The position numbers and the translations under genes are program-made. From Silvimonas amylolytica (GTDB lineage Bacteria > Pseudomonadota > Gammaproteobacteria > Burkholderiales > Chitinibacteraceae): 64,000 nt of DNA. Shown one piece after another: positions 44,593 to 54,500 of the stretch. The stretch lies in the NCBI RefSeq assembly GCF_014645555.1, contig NZ_BMLY01000001.1, positions 639,939 through 703,938 on the forward strand. Direction: 5' to 3'. Position 1 is the stretch's first letter. Each line of letters starts with the position of its first letter. Under the pieces are notes generated by a model. The model was given only the letters and a program-made list of their open reading frames with translations. It was not told the origin of the DNA and did no database searches.

Positions 44593-45519
44593 GTGATTAA
44601 AGGCCACCGACAACTGATCCAGACCGAGTTTGAAGGCTGGTCTGCCTGGCTGCTGGAACAAGGACCGCTCAAGCTGCACGTCGTGCCGCAAGTGGGGGGG
44701 CGACTGATGGGTATCAGCGTCAACGACGTGCAACTGGCCTACATCAACCCTGCACTGGCCGGCAAAGTGCCGGATTTCACGCCGCAGCGCTGGGCGGCAT
44801 TGTGCGTGGATTGGGATTTCCCGCTTTGGGGTGGTGGCAAGACCTGGATCGCGCCGGAAACACGCTGGCCGCAAGGTAAACCCCACCGCGATCTGGATAG
44901 CGGCAACTGGGTGGTGACGCACACCTGGCTCGATGACACCAGCATGGGCATCGAAATGCAAAGCCCGGTGGATCAGGCCAGCGGTTTGCAGTTGACCCGC
45001 CGCATCACCCTGCCGGCTGGCGGCAGTACATGGCAGATCGATCACGCCATGGTCAATATGGGTGAACACACTTTGCACTGCGGGTTGTGGGATGTGCTGA
45101 TGCTGCTGCGCCCGGCTACTGTCTCGGTGCCGCGTCCGGCCTCTAGCCGTCACGAGCGTGATGGCGTGCACCTGATGCCGGATAAAGGCCCGGTGGCCGA
45201 TCTCTGGTCGCACGGTGTCTTGTTGCCAGCGGATCGGCGTACGGAAATCATCTGCGACGAAGCACTGCAGTTCAAGGTCGGCTTTGACAGCGACAACGGC
45301 GAAATGTGGGCAGACATCAGCTTGCCCCAAGGGCAGTTCTGCTATCAACGCAATTCAGTCATTCCCGCGCATGCCAGTTGGGCTCACGGCCACCCGCTGG
45401 AAGTCTTCAACGCGCAGCATGCGCCGTATCTGGAAATTGAAACGCACGCCCCGCTGGCCCATCTGAACCCGGGTGAGCGCGCGGATTACACGATTGAGGA
45501 AGCCGCATGGGCAATCTGA
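44593..45519 (+). CDS. Galactose-mutarotase-fold protein 1
   Basis: The protein has 308 residues in one beta-sandwich domain of the aldose 1-epimerase superfamily (early VPQVGGRLMGISVN; late FNAQHAPYLEIETHAPL). It is nearer DUF4380-type than classical GalM, and I do not see a complete GalM His-His-Glu set. The start is GTG at 44593 with AGGA eight bases upstream. It overlaps the next gene, a second member of the same superfamily, by 13 bases. Confidence 0.68.
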   Translation: MIKGHRQLIQTEFEGWSAWLLEQGPLKLHVVPQVGGRLMGISVNDVQLAYINPALAGKVPDFTPQRWAALCVDWDFPLWGGGKTWIAPETRWPQGKPHRDLDSGNWVVTHTWLDDTSMGIEMQSPVDQASGLQLTRRITLPAGGSTWQIDHAMVNMGEHTLHCGLWDVLMLLRPATVSVPRPASSRHERDGVHLMPDKGPVADLWSHGVLLPADRRTEIICDEALQFKVGFDSDNGEMWADISLPQGQFCYQRNSVIPAHASWAHGHPLEVFNAQHAPYLEIETHAPLAHLNPGERADYTIEEAAWAI

Positions 45520-46499
45520 ACAACCCCGGCTGGACCATTGACTGGGCGTGGGGTGAAGCCACTGTCCAGGCGCTGGGCGGCATGCTGGCCCCGGTCACCT
45601 TTGAGCTGGCCAACGGTCAGCGCATTCAGCCCATGCAGATCGCACCATGGGGCGATCCACCAGACCCGCAATGGCCCGGCGTATTGCGTCAGTTGCGAGG
45701 CGAATGGCCCTGTGTACCGTTTGGCATGGCAAACGCGCCCAAAAACACCGATCCGGCCTGGCCCAAAGCCAACGACGCCAACCCGCACGATCACGGCTAC
45801 GGCGCGAATCATGAATGGCAACTGGTGCATCAAACCAGCGATGCCTTACTGGTGGCCATTAACTATCCGGCCGGTGATCCGGTCGCCCGGCTAGAGCGCG
45901 AAATCCGCCCCGACCCGGATAGCCCTGCACTGACGGTGACGTTGACCATCCATGTGCGCCAGCCCATCCGCTTGCCGGTCGCGCTACACCCTACGTTTGC
46001 CGTCCCGCAAAGCGGCCTGGAGGTGATCGCCTGCCCGGTTGAAAGCATCCACACCTACCCGGAACCGACCGAGGCCGGGGTATCCCGACTGTTACCGGAT
46101 CGCAGCGCCAGCAGCCTCAAGGCCCTGCCCGCCACCACCGGTACGCTGGACGTCACCCGGCTACCGCTACCCTTTGCCACTGAAGAACTGTTGCAACTGC
46201 GGGGCTGCAAACCACCATTTGTATTGCGTTACCCCGGCTGGAAAGCGCAAGTGGAACTGGACTGGGACACAAGCCAGTTGCCCGACGCGCTGATCTGGGT
46301 CAGCAACGGTGGTCGCGCCTTTGCACCATGGTCCGGTCGTCATTACGCGCTGGGCGTAGAACCGCTCAATAGCTTTTTTGACCTTGCCCGCGTACTCACA
46401 CCGCCGGCCAGCCACCCGCTGGCAGATCGGGCAGGATTGCTGATTCATCCAGGGCAACCGGCAATGATTCGGTATACGTTGAAGGCATCAAACCTGTAA
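45507..46499 (+). CDS. Galactose-mutarotase-fold protein 2 (aldose 1-epimerase-like)
   Basis: The protein has 330 residues of the aldose 1-epimerase superfamily. GalM-like marks are PHDHGYGANHEWQLV (possible substrate His), VALHPTFAVP (second His) and GVEPLNSFFDL (possible catalytic Glu) near the C-terminus. It may interconvert anomers of an imported sugar. Its start lies inside the preceding mutarotase-like gene in another frame, so the pair is translationally coupled. Confidence 0.72.
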   Translation: MGNLNNPGWTIDWAWGEATVQALGGMLAPVTFELANGQRIQPMQIAPWGDPPDPQWPGVLRQLRGEWPCVPFGMANAPKNTDPAWPKANDANPHDHGYGANHEWQLVHQTSDALLVAINYPAGDPVARLEREIRPDPDSPALTVTLTIHVRQPIRLPVALHPTFAVPQSGLEVIACPVESIHTYPEPTEAGVSRLLPDRSASSLKALPATTGTLDVTRLPLPFATEELLQLRGCKPPFVLRYPGWKAQVELDWDTSQLPDALIWVSNGGRAFAPWSGRHYALGVEPLNSFFDLARVLTPPASHPLADRAGLLIHPGQPAMIRYTLKASNL

Positions 46500-46536
46500 A
46501 ACCTGAAAGCAGGTGCAACCTGTTCGCCAAATTTGA

Positions 46537-46563
46537 GGGAGTGCCTGAATCAGGCACCCTCCC
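46537..46563 (+). terminator. Terminator-like hairpin after the sugar locus
   Basis: GGGAGTGCCTG pairs with CAGGCACCCTCCC with a two-base bulge, followed by a weak T-tract. It lies between convergent genes. Confidence 0.6.
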
Positions 46564-46588
46564 TTCACTCCTTGCAATGCATACCCCC

Positions 46589-47374
46589 TCAGCCTGGGAC
46601 CCCACCTGACGGGTTGTTGAGAAATCCCGAGGCATCGCCGATGATGTTTTTTGCTAGGGCAGCATTTTGTTCAGCAACGTGTTGTTCTAGATGCCGGTGC
46701 TTTTGCTGGAGCGAGAAGAAAGCTTCGAAATGATCTCTGGCATTTCTCTCCATTTTCACGCCCACCACCCAGCCAGTCAGGCAAAAGAAAACAAAATAGA
46801 AAATTGCCGGAAAAAAATAAACACCCAGTGTATTGAACGCAGCTTCCTGAACAATCAAGGCTGCAAACAGCGCGGATATAAAAACCCGCAGTGGCCCCGT
46901 TTGTAAATTGGCAATACCGAATACAAAAGAGATAACCAGCATCACTCCTACGAAATAATATTCATAGTTAAGCGGCGCAGGCGTTATTACCATCATGGCC
47001 ATAATGCCAAAGCCACTCAGGATGCTGATAGTCAGCAAGATTAGGCTTGCTGTTTTTTCATGACGAAAATGACTGGTCCAGGAAAAGACAAGCGCGGCAA
47101 GTAAAACAGGTACGGCCAGAAAACGAATCAGCAATACGGACTGAAATATATTTTCAGTAAATACAGTCGGGTAATGCTTTCTTACATAAAAGTCCCAATA
47201 TGCAAATGCTGTCCAGGTTGCAAGTGCAATCAGCAGACCCGCTCTACGACCCCATAAATGAGTGGCCGCGTACTCCGCCATAAAACTTTTTTCTTTATCT
47301 TCAGAAAACGGTTCGGGTTTGGCAAAGGTAATCGCCAAAGCGTTAGCCAGTCGCGCAAAATGTGAAGTGCTCAT
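46589..47374 (-). CDS. Six-helix membrane protein with C-terminal coiled coil, orphan sensor-like
   Basis: The protein has 261 residues. Six hydrophobic helices lie between about residues 45 and 220, followed by a predicted coiled coil (HFEAFFSLQQKHRHLEQHVAEQNAALAK) and then an abrupt 20-residue tail. The layout resembles the membrane input half of class III adenylate cyclases or diguanylate cyclases, but no output domain follows in any frame. AGGAG precedes the ATG at 47374. The gene is AT-richer than its neighbours, which may mean transfer. Function is unknown. Confidence 0.65.
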   Translation of the reverse strand: MSTSHFARLANALAITFAKPEPFSEDKEKSFMAEYAATHLWGRRAGLLIALATWTAFAYWDFYVRKHYPTVFTENIFQSVLLIRFLAVPVLLAALVFSWTSHFRHEKTASLILLTISILSGFGIMAMMVITPAPLNYEYYFVGVMLVISFVFGIANLQTGPLRVFISALFAALIVQEAAFNTLGVYFFPAIFYFVFFCLTGWVVGVKMERNARDHFEAFFSLQQKHRHLEQHVAEQNAALAKNIIGDASGFLNNPSGGVPG

Positions 47375-47481
47375 GGGAGATCTCCTGCAGTTTTGACATT
47401 GAATCAAAGCGTTTGCAGTCATCGCGACATCCGTCTTGAGGCACGGTGTCGCGTTAAAACAGCAAACCAGCGCGGGAGATC

Positions 47482-47513
47482 AAAAAGGAACCGGCTTGGG
47501 TCCGGTTCTTTTT
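47482..47513 (-). terminator. Intrinsic terminator after the M3 peptidase gene
   Basis: GAACCGG pairs with CCGGTTC, flanked by A-run and T-run, so it can act in both directions. Confidence 0.85.
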
Positions 47514-47613
47514 CTTGTTGGTGCTTGGGTGATAGCCGACTGAAAAATGATTGCCAAGAACAAATAGTCCCGGCGAGGGGACACCCAGACGAGCGGATGC
47601 CCCCAGCCCTGAT

Positions 47614-49500
47614 TTACTGCGCAGTCAGCGCCTCAATCTCGTCCATCGCGTGGTTCATGCGGCGAATCACCGCGCGATAGGGCTCCGGTGAAGCCAGATC
47701 CACGCCAGCGCGCTTGACGATCTCGTACGGATCGGCCGATCCGCCAGACTTGAGCATGGTGAAGTAACGATCGCGAAGCGCCAGATCACCCTTCTCGATT
47801 CCTTCAGCAAAGTACGCCGCTGCGCTGATGGACGTCGCGTACTGGTACACATAGAAGTCGTTATAGAAGTGCGGGACAAACTCCCACTCCGAGCCATACA
47901 GATCATCAATGTGCATCGCGCCTTGCGCATCGCCCTGGTAACGTTTCAAAAGGTCCAGGTAGATCTTGCTGAAATCAGAGCCAGACAGTGCCTTGTCTTG
48001 TTCCAGTGCCTCGTGTGCTTTGTATTCGAACTCGGCAAACATGGCCTGGCGGAAGAACGTTGCACGCAGCAACTCCAGTTCCTGGTTCAGCGCAAACACC
48101 TTCTCTGCCCTGGTTTTGGCATTGGCGGCAACGTAATCGGCCAGCAGCATTTCGTTGGTGGTCGACGGAATTTCCGCGACAAAAAGCGAATAATCCGCCG
48201 TCGGGAACGGCTGCGCGGCATTGGCCAGCACCGAGTGCATGGCGTGCCCCCATTCATGCGCAACGGTCGACATGCTTTCGTAGTCGCCATTGAAAGTCAT
48301 CAGCACAAACGGATGTACGTCATACGCAGCGCCATTCATATATGCGCCAGAGCGCTTGCCACGTTGCGGCTGGGCGTGCATCCAGCTTTTGCCAAATGAG
48401 GTCGCCAGCGTATTCACGTAGTCCTGCCCCAGCGGGGCCACAGCCTTGAGCGTCGTGGCTTCGGCCTGGGCCAGCGTGTAGCTCGGTGACTTGCTGGTCA
48501 GCGGCACATACACATCCGGGTACCCGGCTTGCTTTAGTCCCAGCAAACGCGTGCGCAGTTTAAAGTAACGATGCAGCGTCGGCAGGCCAGCATTGGTTTC
48601 AGCAATCAGCGTTTTGTAGACGGCATCCGGCGTGTTTTCGCTGGCCAGCTTCATGTCCAGCACGCTGGAGTAATGACGGGCGTTGGCCTTGAAGATTTCA
48701 CCGCGGATATGCGCAGCGTAGCTGGCGCCGAGCGTGCGCTCGTACGCCTTGAACAAGGTCCAGAACACTTTGAAAACTTGCTGGCGAACCTTGGGATCCT
48801 TATCAGTGCGCAGCAGGGTGTAGGTTTCCTGATCCAGCGTCCAGGTCTTGCCACGCACGGTGATCTTCGGGAATGGCATGTCTGCGTTGGTCAGCAGGTT
48901 GAACACATCGTGCGGGCCTTCCAGCGGGCGTTGGGCAGCGGCCAGCAAGGCTTCTGAGCTGGCATCCAGCGTATGCGATGTCAGGCGCAATACATTGCGG
49001 ATGAAGTACGAAAACTGGCCCAAAGCAGGCTCTTGCGTGAGCCATGCGTTGATCTTCTCTGCGCCAATGGCAGAGATTTCCGGATTGATAAACGAAGTGG
49101 TCTCATCCATCTGCGCATCCACCGAAAACGCCTGTTGTGCGTGCGACTGGGCGACGTCATCCAGGGTATTGGCATCGGCTTGCAGGCTGGCGTAGATCTC
49201 CATGCGCCACAAACGACGACGCAGGTCGAACATCTCTTGCAGTGCGGCAGCAAGGCTTTGCGGGTCTTTACCCAGCGTGCCCTGACGGGCTTTGAGCTTT
49301 GGGAATTCGGCCACAATGGCCAGGCGTTCGGCGTCCCACGCGGCAGTGGTCGGGTACAGCGGGGTCAGATCCCACACAGCGGGCGGGTTGGTCGGGGCGG
49401 CGGCTGCTGCGGTTTGCGTGCTGGAAGTTGCAGCAGCTGAGGCAAAAGCGGTGGAAAGCAACGCCACAGCCAGCGTGGCGGCAAGAACGGTCATCTTCAT
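47614..49500 (-). CDS. Exported M3-family oligoendopeptidase F-like zinc peptidase
   Basis: The protein has 628 residues. The zinc site HEWGH is at H415-E416-H419, with a downstream Glu-rich helix, and the PepF N-terminal helical domain with WDLTPLYPTTAAWDAE. PepF cleaves oligopeptides. PepF itself is usually cytoplasmic, but this one starts with a signal peptide (MKMTVLAATLAVALLSTAFASA) and an Ala/Thr-rich linker, so it is probably periplasmic or secreted. It is a single gene with its own terminator. Confidence 0.9.
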   Translation of the reverse strand: MKMTVLAATLAVALLSTAFASAAATSSTQTAAAAAPTNPPAVWDLTPLYPTTAAWDAERLAIVAEFPKLKARQGTLGKDPQSLAAALQEMFDLRRRLWRMEIYASLQADANTLDDVAQSHAQQAFSVDAQMDETTSFINPEISAIGAEKINAWLTQEPALGQFSYFIRNVLRLTSHTLDASSEALLAAAQRPLEGPHDVFNLLTNADMPFPKITVRGKTWTLDQETYTLLRTDKDPKVRQQVFKVFWTLFKAYERTLGASYAAHIRGEIFKANARHYSSVLDMKLASENTPDAVYKTLIAETNAGLPTLHRYFKLRTRLLGLKQAGYPDVYVPLTSKSPSYTLAQAEATTLKAVAPLGQDYVNTLATSFGKSWMHAQPQRGKRSGAYMNGAAYDVHPFVLMTFNGDYESMSTVAHEWGHAMHSVLANAAQPFPTADYSLFVAEIPSTTNEMLLADYVAANAKTRAEKVFALNQELELLRATFFRQAMFAEFEYKAHEALEQDKALSGSDFSKIYLDLLKRYQGDAQGAMHIDDLYGSEWEFVPHFYNDFYVYQYATSISAAAYFAEGIEKGDLALRDRYFTMLKSGGSADPYEIVKRAGVDLASPEPYRAVIRRMNHAMDEIEALTAQ

Positions 49501-49819
49501 AAGTGGACGGACTCTGGATAAGGGTCGGAACTTGCAGCAACACCGGGTGCGGTGCCGTGCGGCAAAAAGCCGGTCGATTTTGCCTGAGCCTGCTGCAATG
49601 CACTCACTTGCCGGTCATGAGCGTGTCATATTCGTCATACGGCGATTGCCGGTGGAATAAAACATCCGCGCCGGACGTTGCACAGTCACCGTCTGGTAAA
49701 GCCTGGTCTCGTCTGCCAGGCTTGAGAGGCCGTCAAAAATACAATCGTCCGCTGCGCAAATCTGCCGGCCCGCCTACCCGGCTGACCAGTCTTGCCACAT
49801 ACACAAGAGGACACGGGCC
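49501..49819. other. Intergenic region between the M3 peptidase and a lipoprotein gene
   Basis: The 319 bases separate divergent genes and presumably hold both promoters. No conserved reading frame, RNA gene or clear operator was seen. Confidence 0.5.
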
Positions 49820-50251
49820 ATGATCCCGAATGCTCGTCGCTTAAGCCAATTTTCCACGCAACCCCTGCTTCGCCTGCTGACTGGCGTAACGCTCCTTGCC
49901 CTTGTTGCGGGCTGCGCCTCCGTCACCGCCAACAGCACCCAGTACGTCGGCGCCCCACGGCCCCCTGCAACAGACCCGGCCAATGTGCAGATTCTGCGCG
50001 CCGAACCCACGCGCTCCTTTGATCGTCTCGGTGAAATCAATATCGAAGCTTCGACCGATCCTGCTCCACCCGTACAGGACATTGAAGCCAGGGTACGCAC
50101 GGAAGGTGCCCGGCTGGGTGCTGACGCCGTGGTGGTCGTCCTGGATCGCATTGAACCCACCGGCGTGTGGGTGTCCGGCCCGTGGTGGGGGCGCAGCATC
50201 GACACCATTACCGGTCGCAAATTGATTGGTGTGGCCATCAAATACCAATGA
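49820..50251 (+). CDS. Small lipoprotein of unknown function
   Basis: The protein has 143 residues with a lipoprotein signal peptide and lipobox LVAGC (Cys near residue 32). The mature part has a short Pro-rich stretch and then a domain with ARVRTEGARLGADAVVVVLDR, like the YbjQ/DUF4156-type fold of envelope lipoproteins. AGAGGA precedes the ATG. No partner is evident from the neighbours. Confidence 0.72.
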   Translation: MIPNARRLSQFSTQPLLRLLTGVTLLALVAGCASVTANSTQYVGAPRPPATDPANVQILRAEPTRSFDRLGEINIEASTDPAPPVQDIEARVRTEGARLGADAVVVVLDRIEPTGVWVSGPWWGRSIDTITGRKLIGVAIKYQ

Positions 50252-50372
50252 AAACCCACGGGTGGATGCATGCAAGCATCCACCCGCTACCAACGCCCTC
50301 CCCATCCCACGCTAACCCACGTAAAATCACCTTCATACCCCGCCCTTTTCCCGGATAAGGCACTCACCGCGC

Positions 50373-51590
50373 ATGCGGATACTGCACACCTCAGACTGGC
50401 ATCTTGGCCAGCACTTCATGGGCAAGACCCGCCAGACAGAACACCAGGCATTGATCGACTGGTTACTGGCGCAGGTGACCGAACACCAGATCGACGCCGT
50501 CCTGATTGCTGGCGACATATTTGATACCGGCGCACCGCCCAGTTACGCGCGTGAGTTGTATAGCAGTCTGATCGTGCGCCTTCATGATCTGGACGCACAT
50601 CTGGTGATCCTGGCGGGCAACCATGACTCCGTCGCCACCCTGGCAGAAAGCAAAACCCTGCTGGCGCGACTGGGTACAAGTGTGGTGCCGGGTGTGGCAG
50701 ACCATCTGGATGATCAGGTGCTGGTGCTGCGCCAGCGTGATGGCACACCGGGCGCGCTCGTCTGCGCCATCCCGTACATCCGCCCGCGTGAGGTACTGCA
50801 AAGCCAGGCTGGCCAGAGTGCCGATGAAAAGCAACAAAACCTGCAGGACGCCATCCACCAGTTGTATCGGCAAACATACGATCAAGCCGTGCAAACGCGC
50901 GCAGCGCTGGGCAAGGCGTTGCCCATTGTGGCTACCGGTCACCTGGCCGTCATTGGTGCCAGTGCCTCTGAATCTGTACGGGAAATCTATGTGGGCAGCC
51001 TGAAGGCTTACCCGGCTGATGCGTTCCCGCCTGCCGACTACATTGCCCTGGGCCATATCCACCGCCCGCAAGATTGTGGCCAGCCACATATTCGTTATTG
51101 CGGATCGCCCATCCCGCTGAGTTTTGACGAAGCCGGCCAGGCTAAACAGATGCTACTGGTTGATCTGGATGAAACCGGTCTGCGCCAGATTACGCCGCTG
51201 GCCATTCCCTGTTTCCAGCCGCTGGCCAGCGTACGCGGCAACCTGGCGGACCTGCCCGGTGTGATTGCCAAAGCGGCTGTGGCAGGCAGCACCGAAACCC
51301 CGGTCTGGCTTGAAGTCGTGATCACCGCAGACGACTACCTGAGCGACCTGCAGGCCCGCGTAGAAGAAATCTGCGCCGGTTTGCCGGTAGAAGTCTTGCG
51401 ATTACGGCGGGAACGTAGCCAGAACGCGGCCAGTTTGCAAACCAGCGCGAAAGAAACGCTGGATGAACTCAGCCCGGATGACGTGTTTTCCCAGCGTATT
51501 TCAACGGAAACCCTGGAAGAACCGCTGCAGCAGCAATTGAGAACCCGTTACCAGCAAGTGCTGGCCGAATTGACGGGGCCTGACGCATGA
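50373..51590 (+). CDS. sbcD: Exonuclease subunit SbcD
   Basis: The protein has 405 residues and is a calcineurin-like phosphoesterase of the Mre11 family. It has metal motifs DWH (D8, H10), AGDIFD, GNHDS, a GH in ATGHLA and the ALGHIH pair. With SbcC it cuts hairpins and processes DNA ends. Its stop overlaps the sbcC start as ATGA, so the two are translationally coupled. Confidence 0.95.
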   Translation: MRILHTSDWHLGQHFMGKTRQTEHQALIDWLLAQVTEHQIDAVLIAGDIFDTGAPPSYARELYSSLIVRLHDLDAHLVILAGNHDSVATLAESKTLLARLGTSVVPGVADHLDDQVLVLRQRDGTPGALVCAIPYIRPREVLQSQAGQSADEKQQNLQDAIHQLYRQTYDQAVQTRAALGKALPIVATGHLAVIGASASESVREIYVGSLKAYPADAFPPADYIALGHIHRPQDCGQPHIRYCGSPIPLSFDEAGQAKQMLLVDLDETGLRQITPLAIPCFQPLASVRGNLADLPGVIAKAAVAGSTETPVWLEVVITADDYLSDLQARVEEICAGLPVEVLRLRRERSQNAASLQTSAKETLDELSPDDVFSQRISTETLEEPLQQQLRTRYQQVLAELTGPDA

Positions 51591-54500
51591 AAATCCTCAC
51601 GCTGCGGCTGAAAAACCTGAACTCGCTCAAGGGCGAATTCAAGATCGACTTCACCGATGAACCGTTCCGCCACAACGGACTATTTGCCATTACCGGCCCC
51701 ACCGGCGCGGGTAAAACCACACTCCTTGATGCGTTGTGTCTGGCGTTGTACCACCAGACACCACGCATGGATGTCATCTCTGCCAAGACCAACGAGGTCA
51801 TGACTCGCCACACCGCCGATTGCCTGGCCGAGGTGGAGTTTGAAGTCAAAGGCAAACGTTACCGCGCGTTCTGGAGCCAGCGCCGCTCCCGCGATAAACC
51901 TGACGGTGCACTCCAGGCGCCGGTGGTAGAGCTGGCCGATGCAGACGGCAACATCCTGGCCACGCGGATCAACGACAAACTGAAACTGACCGAGAGCATC
52001 ACCGGCCTGGATTTTGGCCGCTTTACCAAATCCATGTTGCTGGCCCAGGGTGGTTTTGCCGCGTTTTTGCAAGCCGACGCCAATGAACGGGCCGCCCTGC
52101 TAGAGCAACTCACCGGCACAGAAGTCTATGGCTTGATCTCGCAACGCGTGTTTGAACACACGCGAGATGCACGCGTGGCGCTGGAACAACTCAAAGCCCG
52201 GGCCGAAGGCGTGGAACTGCTGAGCGATGCCGATCGGGAGCAACTGGCCGCCCGCGCTGCAGAACTGGCTGCGCAAGAACACACCTTCAACCAGCAGCGC
52301 GATCAGATTCATCTCCAGCGCCAATGGCTGGATCAGGTCCAGCAAGCCACTCAGCAACAAGCCAGTGCGCATCAGGCTCAGCAAGATGCGGAAACCGCGT
52401 TATATGACGCGCGTGAAGACCTGGCTCGCCTTGCCGCCGCAGCACCTGCATTCAACCTGCGCCCGATGCATATGGCGTTGACCGGTGCCACGCAGACCCT
52501 GGCCCAGACTACGCAAACCTTGCAGACCACCACCCTGGCGCATGCCGATACGGTGATCGAGCAACACACTTGGCGCTGGCACGCGACGCAACGTGCAGCG
52601 CAGCTGGCACGTGCCAGTCAGGCGGCACTCACCAGCATCGAGCAACAACACGCTGCGCTGGCAGCAGACCAGGCGCAGCATCCGCAGCACGTGCAACTGG
52701 TTGCACACCTGACGGGTTGGCACGCACAACTGGCCCATCGCCAGCAATTGCGCACAGAGATCACAGAACAGGAAACGCGGCTGCAAAGATTTGTCACCAC
52801 TTTGCAGGGGCTGGAACAAGAACTGCAACAGCGCAGCCAGGCATCTGCAGCCGCCCAGGTAGAACACACACAACTGGCCGACGGGCTGCAGCAAACCCAG
52901 GATGCGCTGGCGACATGCCTTGCGGGCCAGACAGAGCCCGCGTTGCGCCAGCAGTGGCAGCAACTGGAAAACCTGCGCGCGCACGCAGAGCGGCTGGAGC
53001 AACTGGCCGCCAATCGCGCCAGATTGCAGGGTGAGACAGCCCGCATCGATGAAACACAAGTCCGGCTGACCGAACAAACCCAAACACTGACCCAGCAACG
53101 TGATGGGCTGCGCACCCGCTTTCTGGACATCAAACAGCAAGTTGGCGACAAACAAAAACTGCTGGAACAAGAACAGCGGATTCAAGACCTGACCGCCCTG
53201 CGCGCGCAATTGCAACCGGGCGAAGCCTGCCCCTTGTGTGGTGCCACGGAGCACCCCGCGGTGGCGCACTACGCCGCACTGGATGTCTCTGCCACACGCC
53301 AGGCACTGAGCGACAAGCAGGCCGAACAGGAACAGATTGAAGAACAAGGCCGCAGGCTCTCTACTGACCTTGCCACGCTGGCCGAACGCAGCACTCAGGC
53401 CAGCGCGCGCCGGGAAGCCATCGCACAGGAAACCGCACAGCTGGATGCAGAATGGCAACGCAGTGCCAGCCGGTTTGTCCCACTGCCTGCAGATAGCAGC
53501 GCTCTGCCCGTACTGAAGGCGGACTTGACCCAGCAACTGGCACAGATCAGCCAGCGTCTGGCCCAGTTTGACCAATTGAATACGCAACTGGGTGCGCAAC
53601 GAGATGCACTCGCCCGGCATGATCAGTCAGCACAGGCACTAGCGCAGCACATCGCTGTTTTGCAGCAGCGCGTACAAAACGGTCAGGCCCAGATCAAAGA
53701 GGCTCAGGCTGGCCTGGAAACGCTGCTGTTCCGTCTGGGCGAAACCGAAACGACATTCCAGCAACAGCTGTCCGCACTGGGGTATGACTTACCTGCCGTT
53801 GAAGACACCGCAAACTGGCTGAGCGCGCGTGAAGAGGAATCAACCCGGTGGCAAAACGCCGCCGCCCGGCTACAAGCGCTGGAACGGGAGCAACTGGCTG
53901 CCCGCAGCCGCTTGCAGCACGCACTGGCCGAAGCCACACAATGGCAACAAAGTTGGGACGACAGTCAGCAACCCGCGCAAGCCGACTTGCCCGATGCGCC
54001 AGACCCGCAAGCTGAACTGGCCGCCGCCGCACAGCAACTGGATCAATCCCGCCAGCGTGCCAACGCGCTGGCCGGCCAGATAGAGACGCTGACGGCCCAG
54101 CAAAACGCGCAAACGTCAGCCCAGACGCAAGCCAGGGCAGACTGGCAGCAAGCGCTCGCGGCCAGCCCGTTTACCGATGACGCCGCCTGGCAAGCTGCCG
54201 TACTGGATGACGCCACCCACCAACGGCTGCAAACACTGAAACAACAACTGGACAAAACACTCACCGAAGCCGCCGCACTCTATACCAGCGCCGCCCGCCA
54301 GTTGGCCCAACTGAACGCTCAGCCGCAAACCACGCTCAGTGCCGTTGAACTGGAAAACCATTGGCAAAACGTGCTGGCGCAAATCAAGCTGCTGGCGCAG
54401 CAACAAGGCGAAATCCACGCGCAACTGCAGGGTGACGCCCAGCGACGGCAGAATCAGCAGGCATTGTTTGGACAGATCAGCGCGCAACAGACTGAATATG

